Source: Lachnospiraceae bacterium
GTDB taxonomy: Bacteria > Bacillota > Clostridia > Lachnospirales > Lachnospiraceae
DNA: 64,000 nt
Reading direction: 5' to 3'
Assembly: GCA_017465475.1 (NCBI GenBank)
Contig: JAFTWC010000001.1
Location: 1-64,000 of the forward strand
The position numbers and the translations under genes were made by a program. Below, one piece after another: positions 8,852 through 18,615 of the stretch (its first letter is position 1; each line of letters starts with the position of its first letter). The notes below the pieces were generated by a model. That model made no database searches, had not been told where the DNA came from, and saw nothing but the letters and a program-made list of their open reading frames with translations.

Positions 8852-9688
8852 TTATCCCACCACTACTTCACACTTTGCTTCCGGATCGTCCATAATCAGC
8901 TCACCCACTGCCGGCACCTTAATACTTCCGGACTTCGGATTCTTTATGCTCATAATCGGAGCAATCAACTCTGCCTCTACCTCCGACTTTTCAAAGCTCA
9001 AATCTGCATCAATCATCTCGCAGTTCATAAGTTTCAAATTCTTACAGTAACAAAACGGCTGGGTACCGGAAATCTTACAATTCTCAAACGTAATATTTTC
9101 TGCATACCATGCCAGGTACTCACCCTCCACCACACAGTTTCTGATTATCACGTTTTTCGCATGCCAAAAGGCATCCTTGGTATGTAACACACAATTCTCA
9201 ATGACCGCATTCTCCACATATTGGAAGGAATACTTTCCGGTAAATTCCACATTCTGAAATGCAATCTGTGAAGAACGCATCATAAAGTACTCGCCTGCCG
9301 CCGTGCTGTCCTCCACACGAATGTTATTCACTGACCAGCCGAACTCCGGTGAAACAATGTCACTTTTCCGAATGGTCACATCGGCACACTCACGCATTGC
9401 CTTCACTCCGTGGAGCTTGGAGTCCGTAATGTCTATCTTTTCGGAATACCAAAAAGCCGCACGACAAAGCTCGGTAAGCTCTGTATTTTTCATAGTCACC
9501 CCGGTATCATGCCAGAACGGATACCGCAGATTCCATAAGCAACCCTCCACCGTCACATTCCGGCTTTCCTTAAACGCACTCTCGCCGTCCGCCGGTCCCT
9601 CAAACTTACAATTCACTGCCGTCACATCAACACTTCCGTAAAACTCTCTCTCTTTATCAAAAGTTTGGTTTTCCACTCTCATCATCAT
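8852..9688 (-). CDS. DUF3737 family protein (right-handed beta-helix)
   Basis: A 278-residue protein made of short repeating strands (for example DAFWHAKNVIIRNCVVEGEY and LAWYAENITFENCKISGTQ), the pattern of a right-handed parallel beta-helix. It closely resembles the DUF3737 family, which has no known function. There is no signal peptide. Three consecutive ATGs open the gene after AAAGGATGAA; the second (9685) or third (9682) has the better spacing. A promoter lies about 140 bp upstream (9827-9855) and a terminator follows. It is monocistronic. Confidence 0.8.
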   Translation of the reverse strand: MMMRVENQTFDKEREFYGSVDVTAVNCKFEGPADGESAFKESRNVTVEGCLWNLRYPFWHDTGVTMKNTELTELCRAAFWYSEKIDITDSKLHGVKAMRECADVTIRKSDIVSPEFGWSVNNIRVEDSTAAGEYFMMRSSQIAFQNVEFTGKYSFQYVENAVIENCVLHTKDAFWHAKNVIIRNCVVEGEYLAWYAENITFENCKISGTQPFCYCKNLKLMNCEMIDADLSFEKSEVEAELIAPIMSIKNPKSGSIKVPAVGELIMDDPEAKCEVVVG

Positions 9689-9826
9689 TTCATCCTTTCA
9701 ATACGTTGTTTGCCTCAAACGTTTCTCATTTCAACAGTTCAGATTCGTTACAGAATATGAACACCCCTATCCATCCGCAATCCAACGTATTCTTTTTCTC
9801 TCTTGTCTTGTTTTTCTTCCTTTTCA

Positions 9827-9855
9827 CTTATATCATACTTTTACGGAAAAAGCAA
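9827..9855 (-). promoter_or_regulatory. Sigma-A-type promoter of the DUF3737 gene
   Basis: Minus strand: -35 TTGCTT (9855-9850), 17 bp spacer, -10 TATAAG (9832-9827). The 5' leader is about 140 nt, and the rest of 9689-10000 shows no gene. Confidence 0.45.
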
Positions 9856-10006
9856 CCTTTTTCAGGTGTATAGCATAAAATGAACAATTTAGACATACCA
9901 AAATCAATATAGTCAAAAAAACAATATCACACATTTATGTCAGGAAATTTCAAATGATTTTACGTGCAATGCACGCAAACGAGATTATGTCTTACAGACA
10001 TAAATA

Positions 10007-10034
10007 AAAACCATTTGCTTACGCAAATGGTTTT
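10007..10034. terminator. Terminator downstream of tRNA-Trp
   Basis: AAAACCATTTGC and GCAAATGGTTTT form a 12-bp stem with a 4-nt loop. In the minus-strand transcript it follows the tRNA 3' end by 2 nt. Two further small hairpins (CGTGCAATGCACG at 9963-9975 and TTATGTCTTACAGACATAA at about 9985-10003) lie just beyond. Confidence 0.75.
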
Positions 10035-10036
10035 AA

Positions 10037-10109
10037 CAGGGGCAGTAGGATTCGAACCCACGACCTGCGGTTTTGGAGACCGTTATTCTACCAGCTGAAC
10101 TATACCCCT
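10037..10109 (-). tRNA. tRNA-Trp (anticodon CCA)
   Basis: A 73-nt cloverleaf on the minus strand. The acceptor arm AGGGGTA pairs with TGCCCCT (one T-G pair), with discriminator G and no encoded CCA. The D-arm has AGCTGGTAGA, the anticodon loop CTCCAAA has CCA at positions 34-36, and the T-arm contains GGGTTCGAATCC. It stands alone, with its own terminator just downstream. Confidence 0.95.
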
Positions 10110-10231
10110 ATATTCAATTTTTGACTGCCCCACTATAATACTATGTTTTCATACAAATGTCAAGCATTTTCTTCAAAAAGTAAATATGTCATAGTTCAAA
10201 AACATAACACTCTACTTATTGCAACAAACTC

Positions 10232-10272
10232 TTGCGATTGAGAGTCGTTTCTTAAAACGTTCTCAATCGCAA
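10232..10272. repeat. 12-bp inverted repeat downstream of the DUF1858 gene
   Basis: TTGCGATTGAGA (10232-10243) pairs perfectly with TCTCAATCGCAA (10261-10272). Inside it CGTTT...AAAACG extends the hairpin. Neither strand has a clear T-run after the stem, so this may be a 3'-end or mRNA-stability hairpin rather than a standard terminator. Confidence 0.5.
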
Positions 10273-10284
10273 AAGCAATCCTTC

Positions 10285-10485
10285 TTACTTGTTAGCCAAA
10301 AACTCATTAATCTGGTTTACCAGCTCGTCTGCATCAATACCGTGTACCATGCAAGCCATCTCCAGGCTCTCTCCCTGTGCGGACGGACAGCCGATGCAAT
10401 GCATTCCTGCTGCAAATAAAATCTCTACGATTCCCGGATCTACCTGAATCAACTGTGCAATAATCATATCTTTACTTACCTGCAT
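10285..10485 (-). CDS. DUF1858 (hybrid-cluster-associated) small redox-type protein
   Basis: A 66-residue protein of the DUF1858 family, also called the hybrid-cluster-protein-associated redox disulfide domain. It shows the family hallmark HCIGCPSAQGESLEMAC, with a CxxC pair (Cys30, Cys33) and a third Cys. Full-length members are about 65-75 residues, so this is complete. AAAGGAG precedes the ATG. The function is thought to be redox- or metal-related but is not established. Divergent from the ferredoxin gene. Confidence 0.85.
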   Translation of the reverse strand: MQVSKDMIIAQLIQVDPGIVEILFAAGMHCIGCPSAQGESLEMACMVHGIDADELVNQINEFLANK

Positions 10486-10703
10486 TTTTATTCTCCTTTC
10501 ATCTCTACACCATTCCGATACACCAAGGCATTATCCGAACAATGTACATCACTCAAAACTTCATGAATTAAAGTATACACAACCTGTCCGCGTTCGTCAA
10601 GCCTCATCCGTTGGAAGATTTCACACAAACATCCGAGGATTTTCACTTTCTCCGAATTCTTCCGAAAAACCCATAAATCCTCTTTGTTTCATAAAAAAGG
10701 TAC

Positions 10704-10732
10704 TTGTATTATTTGAAACTTTATATTACAAT
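10704..10732 (+). promoter_or_regulatory. Sigma-A promoter of the ferredoxin gene
   Basis: -35 TTGTAT (10704-10709), 17 bp spacer, -10 TACAAT (10727-10732), giving a leader of about 25 nt before the ribosome site AAAGGAGGA. The rest of 10486-10763 shows no gene. Confidence 0.6.
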
Positions 10733-10763
10733 AGGGGTAGATTAATAAAAGGAGGATATCACA

Positions 10764-10931
10764 ATGGCATATAAGATTTCTGATCAGTGCATCAGCTGTG
10801 GCGCATGCGCAGCAGAGTGCCCGGTAGGAGCAATCAGCGAGGGAGCTTCCCAGTACGAGATCGATGCAGACGCTTGCTTAGATTGCGGCGCTTGTGCAGC
10901 TACCTGCCCGACTGAGTCCATTTCTCAGTAA
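10764..10931 (+). CDS. 2[4Fe-4S] ferredoxin, clostridial type
   Basis: A 55-residue ferredoxin with two CxxCxxCxxxCP motifs: CISCGACAAECP (Cys 9, 12, 15, 19) and CLDCGACAATCP (Cys 38, 41, 44, 48). It carries low-potential electrons for anaerobic metabolism (hydrogenase, pyruvate-ferredoxin oxidoreductase, Rnf). The length is exactly that of classical clostridial ferredoxins. AAAGGAGGATATCACA sets the start. Its own promoter and a strong terminator make it monocistronic. The many GCN/GAN codons and strong signals suggest high expression. Confidence 0.97.
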   Translation: MAYKISDQCISCGACAAECPVGAISEGASQYEIDADACLDCGACAATCPTESISQ

Positions 10932-10948
10932 TTTACTTTCTAAAATGC

Positions 10949-10982
10949 AAAACGCTTCACCTTACGGTGAAGCGTTTTCTTT
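10949..10982. terminator. Bidirectional terminator, ferredoxin / alcohol dehydrogenase
   Basis: AAAACGCTTCACC pairs with GGTGAAGCGTTTT (13-bp perfect stem, TTAC loop) followed by CTTTTG on the plus strand. It sits between two convergent genes. Confidence 0.9.
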
Positions 10983-11014
10983 TGTTTTTATAAAAACCGT
11001 TTCCGATTCTTATC

Positions 11015-12199
11015 CTATTCTAACGTAGCTGCTGCAGCTCTCTCGTAAATCTCTGTCACAGCTGCCTTATCCAGCTCTACATAACCGCCACGGGTACCGT
11101 CGCCAATACCAAACAATTCCACAAGACGCGGAATATCTTCTTTCTTCGCACCAAGCTGCTCGAAATTAATCGGCATACCGATGGAAGCAAGGAAACGACG
11201 GAACGCCTTTACGCCCTCCAGGGCAGTCTCCTTCGGATTTGCGAAGTTCATCTGGCATCCAAAGACACGAGTAGCCATCTGTGCCATACGCATCGGGTCG
11301 TGATGATCCGCTACATACGTCATCCAAGCCGGCATAATTACCGCCAAACCCGCACCGTGAGCACAATCATATAATGCAGAAAGCTGATGCTCAATACCAT
11401 GGCTGTTCCAGTCCTGTGCTCTGCCCACACCAACAATATTGTTATGTGCCACCATACCTGCCCACATAATATTGGCACGAGCCTCATAGTTGTGAGGATC
11501 TGCAATAACACGAGGAGTTTCCTTTACCATTGTAAGAAGTACCGCTTCGCAAAGACGGTCCGTCACCTCTACCTCCGGTGTATTGGTAAAATAACGTTCA
11601 AATACATGGGCCATAATATCCGTTGCACCACAAGCCGACTGATATGCCGGAAGGGTCTCGGTAAGCTCCGGATTCAACACAGAAAACTTCGGACGCAGAC
11701 AATCTCCGCTGGCACCGCACTTTGTCAACGTAGATTCCTTCGTAATTACCGTATCCGGAGAGCCTTCGCTTCCTGCTGCCGCAATGGTAAGTACAGTACC
11801 TACCGGAAGTGCGGTCTGCGGTCTGCTTCCGGAATAGAAATCCCAGAAATCCCCCTCATACGGAACGCCCATAGCAATGGCTTTTGCCGAGTCAATGGAA
11901 CTTCCGCCGCCTACTGCAACAATAAAGTCAACCCCTTCCTTACGGCAAAGGTCGATTCCCTGATATACCAAACCGTCACGCGGATTCGGCTGTACGCCAC
12001 CAAGTTCCACATACGGAATTGCTTCTGCATCAAGAGATGCTTTTACTCTGTCCAAAAGTCTGGAACGAACCACGGAACCTCCGCCGTAATGAAGCAACAC
12101 CTTGCTTCCGCCGAACCGCTTTACCAGTCTGCCTGTTTCTGCCTCCTGACCTTTTCCGAATGCAAAATAGGTCGGGCTGTAAAAAGTGAAATTATTCAT
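11015..12199 (-). CDS. Iron-containing alcohol dehydrogenase (butanol dehydrogenase-like)
   Basis: A 394-residue group III dehydrogenase, close in pattern to NAD(P)H-dependent butanol dehydrogenases (BdhA/YqhD). The nucleotide-binding turn is VAVGGGSSIDSAKAIA (about residues 94-109). Metal ligands come from GATDIMAHVFERYF (Asp, His) and from HGIEHQLSALYDCAHGAG (two His). It probably reduces aldehydes to alcohols at the end of fermentation. ACAAGGAGGGAATCAT precedes the ATG. A terminator separates it from uvrA upstream. Confidence 0.92.
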   Translation of the reverse strand: MNNFTFYSPTYFAFGKGQEAETGRLVKRFGGSKVLLHYGGGSVVRSRLLDRVKASLDAEAIPYVELGGVQPNPRDGLVYQGIDLCRKEGVDFIVAVGGGSSIDSAKAIAMGVPYEGDFWDFYSGSRPQTALPVGTVLTIAAAGSEGSPDTVITKESTLTKCGASGDCLRPKFSVLNPELTETLPAYQSACGATDIMAHVFERYFTNTPEVEVTDRLCEAVLLTMVKETPRVIADPHNYEARANIMWAGMVAHNNIVGVGRAQDWNSHGIEHQLSALYDCAHGAGLAVIMPAWMTYVADHHDPMRMAQMATRVFGCQMNFANPKETALEGVKAFRRFLASIGMPINFEQLGAKKEDIPRLVELFGIGDGTRGGYVELDKAAVTEIYERAAAATLE

Positions 12200-12287
12200 A
12201 TGATTCCCTCCTTGTTTTCTACCTTACACTATAGCATATCTCGTCTTCATTTGCAATGTTTTTCTGTATTATTCCAAACATACAACA

Positions 12288-12323
12288 GAAAAGGCGCTCT
12301 GCTTCTTACAGAGGCGCCTTTTC
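12288..12323 (-). terminator. Terminator of the uvrB-uvrA operon
   Basis: AAAAGGCGC(T)CTG pairs with CAGAG GCGCCTTTT with one bulge. On the minus strand it follows the uvrA stop by about 70 bp and runs into TTTTC. Confidence 0.75.
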
Positions 12324-12391
12324 GTTGTTTAGTTAATATTATTATACTCATTATTATTCTTATAATCGCATTCAACTACAAGAATTACGTT

Positions 12392-15220
12392 TTACTTGAG
12401 ATACTTCTTCACATACTGTCCGGTATAGGACAACGGATTCTTTGCTACCTCTTCCGGTGTACCCTGTGCCACAATGGTGCCACCTTTGTCGCCCCCCTCC
12501 GGACCGATATCAATCAGATAATCCGCAGTCTTTATCACATCCAGATTATGCTCAATGACAAGCACCGTATTTCCGCCTTCGGTCAAACGCTGCAAAATCT
12601 CAATGAGCTTGTGCACGTCCGCAAAATGAAGACCGGTGGTCGGTTCATCCAGAATGTAGATGGTTTTACCGGTACTGCGACGACTAAGCTCCGTAGCCAG
12701 CTTGATACGCTGAGCCTCGCCTCCGGAAAGAAGTGTAGACGGATGCCCCAGTTTCAAATAGGAAAGCCCTACATCATTAAGCGTCTCTATCTTTTTACGG
12801 ATAGACGGTACGTTTTCAAAAAACTTCACCGCTTCTTCCACCCGCATTTCCAACACGTCGTAAATATTCTTTCCCTTGTACTTTACTTCCAGTGTCTCGC
12901 GATTATATCGTTTTCCGCCACAGACCTCACACGGCACAAAAATGTCCGGCAGGAAATTCATCTCAATCTTCAAAATACCGTCGCCGCCGCAGGCTTCGCA
13001 TCGTCCGCCCTTTACATTGAAACTGAAACGTCCTTTGCTGTATCCGCGAAGCTTCGCATCCGGCGTACTTGCAAACAAATCACGAATCTGATCGAACACA
13101 CCGGTGTAGGTGGCCGGATTAGAACGCGGCGTACGTCCGATTGGAGACTGATCAATATTAATGACCTTGTCCAACTGTTCCACGCCCTCAATACCGTCGT
13201 GGTCTCCCGCCAGTGTGCGGGCACGATTCAGGCTCTTTGCCAGATGCTTATATAAAATCTCGTTAACCAAGGAACTCTTTCCCGAACCGGAGACACCGGT
13301 GACGCAAGTAAACACCCCAAGCGGAATATCCACATCAATGTTCTTTAAGTTATTCTCTCTTGCGCCCTTTATCTTTAAAAACCCGGACGGTGTTCTGCGT
13401 TCCTTCGGTACCGGAATCTGTAATCTACCGGACAGATACGCACCGGTAACGGACTCCGGCACCTTCATAATCTCTTCTGCCGTACCTTGCGCAATCACTT
13501 CTCCGCCGTGGTCACCGGCACCCGGACCGATATCAATAATATGGTCTGCCGCGTACATGGTATCCTCGTCATGTTCTACCACTATGAGGGTATTTCCTAA
13601 ATCCTTTAAATGTTTCAATGTTTTAAGAAGCTTGTCATTGTCCCTCTGGTGCAAACCGATACTCGGCTCATCCAAAATGTAAGCAACACCCACTAATCCG
13701 GAACCGATCTGAGTTGCCAGACGGATTCGCTGTGCCTCACCACCGGATAAGGATGCAGTAGCTCTGGCCAAGGTCAGATAATCCAATCCTACGTCCATAA
13801 GGAAGCCCACGCGGGCACGAATCTCCTTTAACACCAGCTCACCGATTTGCATCTGCCGTTCCGTAAGTTCCAGTTCCTGCATAAAGGTATACAAATCCCG
13901 TACGGAACACTCGGTTATTTCCGCTATATTGCGCCCTCCTACCGTTACTGCCAAAGATTCCTTCTTCAAGCGCTTTCCTTTACACATCTTACACGGAGTG
14001 GTACGCATAAAAGTCTCGTACTCCTGCTTTGTGGTATCGGAAGCCGTCTCCCGGTATCTGCGTTCCACATTCTTAATTAAGCCTTCAAAGGCCACATCAT
14101 ATACACCCTGCCCACGCTGACTCTGATAATGAACTTTCACCACGCGACCGCCGGTACCGTAATAAATCATATCCTGGATTTCTTTCGGCAGCTTCTCAAA
14201 CGGAGTCTTTAAATCAAACTTATACTCTTTTGCCAGTGCCGTCAGCGTACTTCCGGTATAACTGGACGGATCCGTAGCAGACTGCCATCCTAACACCGCA
14301 ATGGCACCTTCCGCAATACTCATGGACTTGTCCGGAATGAGTAAATCCTCATCAAACTCCATCTTTACACCGATACCGTGACACTCCGGACAAGCTCCGA
14401 AGGGATTATTAAATGAGAACACTCTCGGCTCAATCTCATCAATGCTGACACCGCAATCCGGGCAGGAAAAGCTCTCAGAAAAACGAATCTGCTCTCCGTC
14501 AATCACATCCACAATGAGAAGGCCCTCACTCAACCGCAATACGCTGTCGATGGAATCCCGCAAACGCTGCTCAATGCCTTCCTTTATCACAAGGCGGTCC
14601 ACAATAATTTCGATATTGTGCTTGATATTCTTTTCAAGCTTAATCTCCTCGGAAAGCTCATACAACTGTCCGTCCACCACCACCCGGACATAACCGCTTC
14701 GCTTTGCCTGTTCGAAAATCTTTGCATGTTCACCCTTACGGCCTCTTACTACCGGCGCAAGGAGCTGAATCTTCGTCCGTTCCGGAAGCTGCATAATTTC
14801 ATCCGACATCTCATCTACAGTCTGCTTCTTTATGACTTTGCCGCACTCCGGACAATGAGGAATACCGATACGGGCATATAAAAGACGAAAATAGTCATAA
14901 ATCTCCGTCACCGTACCCACCGTGGAACGAGGATTCCGGTTGGTAGATTTCTGATCAATGGAGATGGCCGGGGAAAGCCCTTCTATACTCTCCACATTCG
15001 GCTTTTCCATCTGTCCCAGAAACTGTCTTGCATAGGAAGAAATGGACTCCATGTACCGACGTTGTCCTTCTGCATAAATGGTATCAAAGGCCAGGGAGGA
15101 CTTACCGGAACCGGACAAACCGGTCAAAACCACAAACTCATCCCGCGGAATATCAATATTAATTCCTTTTAAATTATTCTCTTTCGCACCACGTATCTTG
15201 ATAAACTTCTTTTCTGACAT
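12392..15220 (-). CDS. uvrA: Excinuclease ABC subunit A
   Basis: 942-residue UvrA, the damage-sensing ATPase of nucleotide excision repair; about 940 residues is normal. It has two ABC-type cassettes. The first has Walker [13 protein letters not shown] (about residues 34-45) and signature [16 protein letters not shown]; the second has [13 protein letters not shown] and [15 protein letters not shown]. Zinc-binding CxxC pairs are visible in CPECGK, CPDCG/CPECHG and CEACGG/CEVCGG. AAAGAGGACATCCTATT precedes the ATG. It lies 137 bp after uvrB and is probably read from the uvrB promoter. Confidence 0.98.
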   Translation of the reverse strand: MSEKKFIKIRGAKENNLKGINIDIPRDEFVVLTGLSGSGKSSLAFDTIYAEGQRRYMESISSYARQFLGQMEKPNVESIEGLSPAISIDQKSTNRNPRSTVGTVTEIYDYFRLLYARIGIPHCPECGKVIKKQTVDEMSDEIMQLPERTKIQLLAPVVRGRKGEHAKIFEQAKRSGYVRVVVDGQLYELSEEIKLEKNIKHNIEIIVDRLVIKEGIEQRLRDSIDSVLRLSEGLLIVDVIDGEQIRFSESFSCPDCGVSIDEIEPRVFSFNNPFGACPECHGIGVKMEFDEDLLIPDKSMSIAEGAIAVLGWQSATDPSSYTGSTLTALAKEYKFDLKTPFEKLPKEIQDMIYYGTGGRVVKVHYQSQRGQGVYDVAFEGLIKNVERRYRETASDTTKQEYETFMRTTPCKMCKGKRLKKESLAVTVGGRNIAEITECSVRDLYTFMQELELTERQMQIGELVLKEIRARVGFLMDVGLDYLTLARATASLSGGEAQRIRLATQIGSGLVGVAYILDEPSIGLHQRDNDKLLKTLKHLKDLGNTLIVVEHDEDTMYAADHIIDIGPGAGDHGGEVIAQGTAEEIMKVPESVTGAYLSGRLQIPVPKERRTPSGFLKIKGARENNLKNIDVDIPLGVFTCVTGVSGSGKSSLVNEILYKHLAKSLNRARTLAGDHDGIEGVEQLDKVINIDQSPIGRTPRSNPATYTGVFDQIRDLFASTPDAKLRGYSKGRFSFNVKGGRCEACGGDGILKIEMNFLPDIFVPCEVCGGKRYNRETLEVKYKGKNIYDVLEMRVEEAVKFFENVPSIRKKIETLNDVGLSYLKLGHPSTLLSGGEAQRIKLATELSRRSTGKTIYILDEPTTGLHFADVHKLIEILQRLTEGGNTVLVIEHNLDVIKTADYLIDIGPEGGDKGGTIVAQGTPEEVAKNPLSYTGQYVKKYLK

Positions 15221-15357
15221 AATAGGATGTCCTCTTTCTTACAGATTTCTTTTTCCCTTGTATCTTACTGTTCCCCAAGGAACAGATTTCAAACCAAACA
15301 ATAACTGTCCGGTACTCCGAAGCATTACGGTATTAATTTCAAGCAACGTACATGCCT

Positions 15358-17337
15358 CTACTCCAGCATCTTCTTTTTCAGTTCAAACAACTGGTCACGT
15401 ACTTTTGTCGCCAACTCGAAGTTTAACTCCGCTGCCGCAGTATTCATCTGCTTCTGCAGCTTCTTCTCCAGTGCCTGTAACTCCTTCTTGGACATGGATT
15501 CCATATCCTTGTCGATACCCTGGGTAATCTCTTCGGCTTTCTTTGATATGGTAATCAGCTCGCGCACTGCTTTCTTAATGGTCTGCGGTGTAATACCATG
15601 TTCCTCGTTATACGCCTGCTGGATGCCGCGACGCCGTTCCGTTTCGGAAATCGCCTTTTTCATGGAATCCGTCATCACATCCGCGTACATCACAACCCGT
15701 CCTTCCGCATTTCGCGCCGCACGGCCGATAGTCTGAATGAGAGAGGTCTCCGAACGCAGAAAACCTTCCTTGTCTGCATCCAGAATCGCCACCAGACTAA
15801 CCTCCGGAATATCCAAACCTTCTCGTAACAGGTTGATACCTACCAGTACATCAAACACATCCATACGCATGTCGCGTATAATCTCGGAACGCTCCAACGT
15901 ATCGATATCAGAGTGCAAATACTTCACCCGGATGCCTACTTCTCTGAGATAATCCGTCAAATCCTCTGCCATACGCTTGGTGAGCGTAGTCACCAGGACC
16001 TTACTCTTTTTATCCAGTTCCTTCCGAATTTCACCTAACAAATCATCAATCTGCCCTGTGGTCGGTCGCACCGACACTTCAGGGTCAAGTAAGCCCGTCG
16101 GACGAATCACCTGTTCCGTACGAAGAAGCTCGTGGGTTTCCTCATACTCCGACGGTGTGGCAGACACAAACATCATCTGATTAATCTTGCTCTCAAACTC
16201 ACCGAAATTTAACGGTCGGTTGTCCAACGCCGACGGCAAACGAAATCCATAGTCTACAAGTGTTGTCTTTCTTGAACGATCCCCGGCGTGCATACCCCGA
16301 ATCTGAGGAATCGTAATGTGAGACTCGTCCACAATAATCAAAAAGTCATCCGGAAAATAATCAATCAAGGTATGAGGTGTAGCCCCTGCCGGAAGCCCCG
16401 CCAAGTGTCTCGAATAATTCTCGATACCGGAACAAAAACCAAGCTCCCGCATCATCTCCACATCAAAGGCAGTCCGCTCTCCGATTCGCTGCGCCTCGAT
16501 AAATTTCTCCTCACTCTTAAAAAACTGTACCCGCTCAATCATTTCCGCTTCAATATCAAGAAGCGCCCGGTTCATCTGCTCCTGCTCCACCACGTAATGG
16601 GACGCAGGGAAAATCACCGTATGCTCCAAGGTACACTTAATCTCACCGGTCAACACATCAATCTCCGAAATTCGGTCTACCTCATCCCCGAAAAACTCTA
16701 CCCGAAGGGCCGTATCTGCGGAAGAAATCGGGAAAATCTCCACCACATCCCCTCGCACACGGAAGGTACCTCGCTTAAAGTCCATATCATTTCGCGTATA
16801 CTGAATATCAATCAACCGGCGCAATACATCATCTCTGTCCTTCTGCATGCCCGGGCGCAAGTTCACCGTCATGTTCTGATAATCAATCGGACTGCCCAGA
16901 CCGTAAATACAGGACACACTGGCCACAATGACCACATCCCGTCGTTCACTGAGCGCTGCCGTAGCCGAATGACGCAGCTTATCAATCTCATCGTTTATGG
17001 CAGAATCCTTCTCAATATAGGTATCCGTGGACGGTACATAAGCCTCCGGTTGGAAATAATCATAATAGGACACAAAATATTCCACCGCGTTCTCCGGGAA
17101 GAACTCCTTAAACTCTCCGTAGAGCTGAGCCGCCAATGTTTTATTGTGTGCAATGACCAGTGTAGGGCGGTTCAATTTCTCAATGACATTCGCCATCGTG
17201 AAGGTCTTACCGGAGCCCGTAACACCAAGTAACGTCTGGAATTGATTGCCTTCCTCAAAGCCTCTTACCAGGTCCGCAATGGCCTGAGGCTGGTCGCCGG
17301 TCGGGGCGTAGTCGGAATGTAAAATAAAACGGTCCAT
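15358..17337 (-). CDS. uvrB: Excinuclease ABC subunit B
   Basis: 659-residue UvrB, the helicase-like damage-verification subunit. I start it at the ATG at 17337 ([20 protein letters not shown]), where homologues begin and where AAAGAGG sits 6 bases upstream; a longer in-frame ATG at 17409 overlaps the promoter. Visible are Walker [11 protein letters not shown], the beta-hairpin motif [12 protein letters not shown], the helicase motif [13 protein letters not shown], the [12 protein letters not shown] motif VI, and a C-terminal UVR domain (about residues 622-655) that would bind UvrC. A LexA-like box lies over the transcription start. Confidence 0.98.
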   Translation of the reverse strand: MDRFILHSDYAPTGDQPQAIADLVRGFEEGNQFQTLLGVTGSGKTFTMANVIEKLNRPTLVIAHNKTLAAQLYGEFKEFFPENAVEYFVSYYDYFQPEAYVPSTDTYIEKDSAINDEIDKLRHSATAALSERRDVVIVASVSCIYGLGSPIDYQNMTVNLRPGMQKDRDDVLRRLIDIQYTRNDMDFKRGTFRVRGDVVEIFPISSADTALRVEFFGDEVDRISEIDVLTGEIKCTLEHTVIFPASHYVVEQEQMNRALLDIEAEMIERVQFFKSEEKFIEAQRIGERTAFDVEMMRELGFCSGIENYSRHLAGLPAGATPHTLIDYFPDDFLIIVDESHITIPQIRGMHAGDRSRKTTLVDYGFRLPSALDNRPLNFGEFESKINQMMFVSATPSEYEETHELLRTEQVIRPTGLLDPEVSVRPTTGQIDDLLGEIRKELDKKSKVLVTTLTKRMAEDLTDYLREVGIRVKYLHSDIDTLERSEIIRDMRMDVFDVLVGINLLREGLDIPEVSLVAILDADKEGFLRSETSLIQTIGRAARNAEGRVVMYADVMTDSMKKAISETERRRGIQQAYNEEHGITPQTIKKAVRELITISKKAEEITQGIDKDMESMSKKELQALEKKLQKQMNTAAAELNFELATKVRDQLFELKKKMLE

Positions 17338-17368
17338 AGAATACCTCTTTTCTATCTTTGCCAAAAAC

Positions 17369-17382
17369 CGAACATATATTCT
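17369..17382. promoter_or_regulatory. Putative LexA/DinR (SOS) box upstream of uvrB
   Basis: CGAACATATATTCT matches 12 of 14 positions of the Gram-positive LexA consensus CGAACATATGTTCG. It lies just downstream of the predicted -10, where repressor would block transcription. Damage-inducible uvrB control by LexA is well established in Firmicutes. Confidence 0.65.
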
Positions 17383-17392
17383 TTTTATCATC

Positions 17393-17421
17393 ACTATATC
17401 ACAAATCATTTTAAATGTAAA
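17393..17421 (-). promoter_or_regulatory. Sigma-A promoter of uvrB-uvrA
   Basis: Minus strand: -35 TTTACA (17421-17416), 17-bp spacer, -10 TATAGT (17398-17393). A GC-rich hairpin (ACTGCTGT...ACAGCGGT, about 17421-17458), flanked by T-runs on both strands, lies upstream and may insulate the two divergent genes. Confidence 0.6.
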
Positions 17422-17498
17422 GAAAAACCGCTGTAGTTTTTACTCCACAGCAGTTTTTCCACTATTATTATATCACTTTTCACGTCAAATTACAATTC

Positions 17499-17552
17499 TT
17501 GTAATACCGGTTACCGGATTCTATAATTAACACAAAAGGAAGGCTCCTTTTT
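17499..17552 (+). promoter_or_regulatory. Promoter and leader hairpin of the 17588 gene
   Basis: -35 TTGTAA (17499-17504), 17-bp spacer, -10 TATAAT (17522-17527). The spacer contains an inverted repeat CCGGTTACCGG (17507-17517) that could be an operator. The leader then has AAAAGGA-AGGC-TCCTTTT followed by T residues (about 17535-17554), a small terminator-like hairpin ahead of the ribosome site. Confidence 0.5.
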
Positions 17553-17587
17553 TACCAACCCAGCCAAATAACAAGGAGTGATTTACC

Positions 17588-18151
17588 ATGTTCTATCACG
17601 CAAGTAATACCGCCGGCATCCAGACACTTAATCCATATTCATCCTCCCACGGAAAACCACTGGTCTATTTTTCTTCCAAAAAGGAAAACACTTTGGTTTA
17701 TCTGAGTAATCCTGTCGAAAAGCATTGCAAGGAAATCGTTTTCGAACCTTCCGAACGCTACTACCGTTTTATGAGTTATCGTTTTACCAAAGATAACATT
17801 TTAGAGATTCTGGAATACTGGCCAAATGCACTGGAAGAAACGTACAAAGGCGTTTCCGGATATATCTATGCCACCTCACATATTCCGAGCACCCACACCA
17901 TGGATATTCCATATGTAATTGCCAGTGAAACACCTGTCACCATAGAATCCTTTGAATATGTTCCTGACGCATATCTCGCAATAAAACAGGCCGAAGAAGA
18001 AGGAAAAATCAAAATCGTAAGATATCATGAAAACAATGCGGACAGTCTGGAACAAATCAAAAAGCTGATATACCGCGAATATGAAAAAGCTCAAGCAATC
18101 CCTGAATATAAAATATTCTTAGAAGCTAAATTTCATGGTATATTATTTTAA
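17588..18151 (+). CDS. Uncharacterised protein (187 aa)
   Basis: I do not recognise this family with certainty. It is soluble, with no signal peptide or membrane helix. The N-terminus (MFYHASNTAGIQTLNPYS, then HGKPLVYFSS and LVYLSN) faintly resembles the LYHGT/YFS pattern of ADP-ribosyltransferase-fold proteins such as Arr or KptA. That is only a visual resemblance. The C-terminal third is charged and helical. An AAGGAGTGATTTACC ribosome site, a consensus promoter and a downstream terminator show it is a real, separately expressed gene. Confidence 0.7.
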   Translation: MFYHASNTAGIQTLNPYSSSHGKPLVYFSSKKENTLVYLSNPVEKHCKEIVFEPSERYYRFMSYRFTKDNILEILEYWPNALEETYKGVSGYIYATSHIPSTHTMDIPYVIASETPVTIESFEYVPDAYLAIKQAEEEGKIKIVRYHENNADSLEQIKKLIYREYEKAQAIPEYKIFLEAKFHGILF

Positions 18152-18197
18152 TGTTCGTCCATATACCGAAAAACAAAAATAGAAATCAAGTATTAGT

Positions 18198-18221
18198 AAA
18201 AGCGGAGACCCCTCCGCTTTT
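18198..18221. terminator. Bidirectional terminator between convergent genes
   Basis: AAAAGCGGAG and CTCCGCTTTT form a perfect 10-bp stem with loop ACCC, between the 17588 plus-strand gene and the 18232 minus-strand gene. Confidence 0.85.
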
Positions 18222-18231
18222 GCATTCTGCT

Positions 18232-18603
18232 CTATCCTAAATCGGACAGCACTATTCTGTCGTATGCACCGTTTTTCTTATCCTCCGGATGCGGTTCTAA
18301 CCCGATAATCGTAATTTCCTGCTTATCCGGCCCGTACACCCAAAACATCCGCATTGCACCGCTTGTTTTATTCTCCAAATAAGACTGCCACACTTTCATT
18401 CCGTAGCGTTTTGATAGCGGCGAAATTTCATGCGTCTGCAAACTTGGATAAAACGGATCTGCAGCTAATTTCTTAAGTGTTTTTCCCCACTTCTTATACA
18501 ACCTTTCGTCCTTCGTATTTATTGTCCCTGAACGGTATTTCTGTTGTAAATCATCCCAGAGTTTCTTCATCTCCGGAATCCCCATTCGTATAATATACCC
18601 CAT
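18232..18603 (-). CDS. Putative toxin of a type II toxin-antitoxin-like pair
   Basis: A 123-residue basic protein. The C-terminal strand pattern (GAMRMFWVYGPDKQEITIIG, then EPHPEDKK and YDRIVLSDL) recalls RelE/ParE-superfamily toxins, although the length is above the usual 85-105. It starts 12 bp after a small gene with an AbrB-like N-terminus, in the antitoxin-then-toxin order. AGAGGAGAGTTGTT precedes the ATG. The toxin call is an inference from context and fold-like pattern; catalytic residues cannot be assigned confidently. Confidence 0.55.
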   Translation of the reverse strand: MGYIIRMGIPEMKKLWDDLQQKYRSGTINTKDERLYKKWGKTLKKLAADPFYPSLQTHEISPLSKRYGMKVWQSYLENKTSGAMRMFWVYGPDKQEITIIGLEPHPEDKKNGAYDRIVLSDLG

Positions 18604-18615
18604 AACAACTCTCCT

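Noticed and set aside
11387-13255. 622-codon open frame on the plus strand
   Set aside because: Antisense to the alcohol dehydrogenase, its terminator and uvrA; no start signal.
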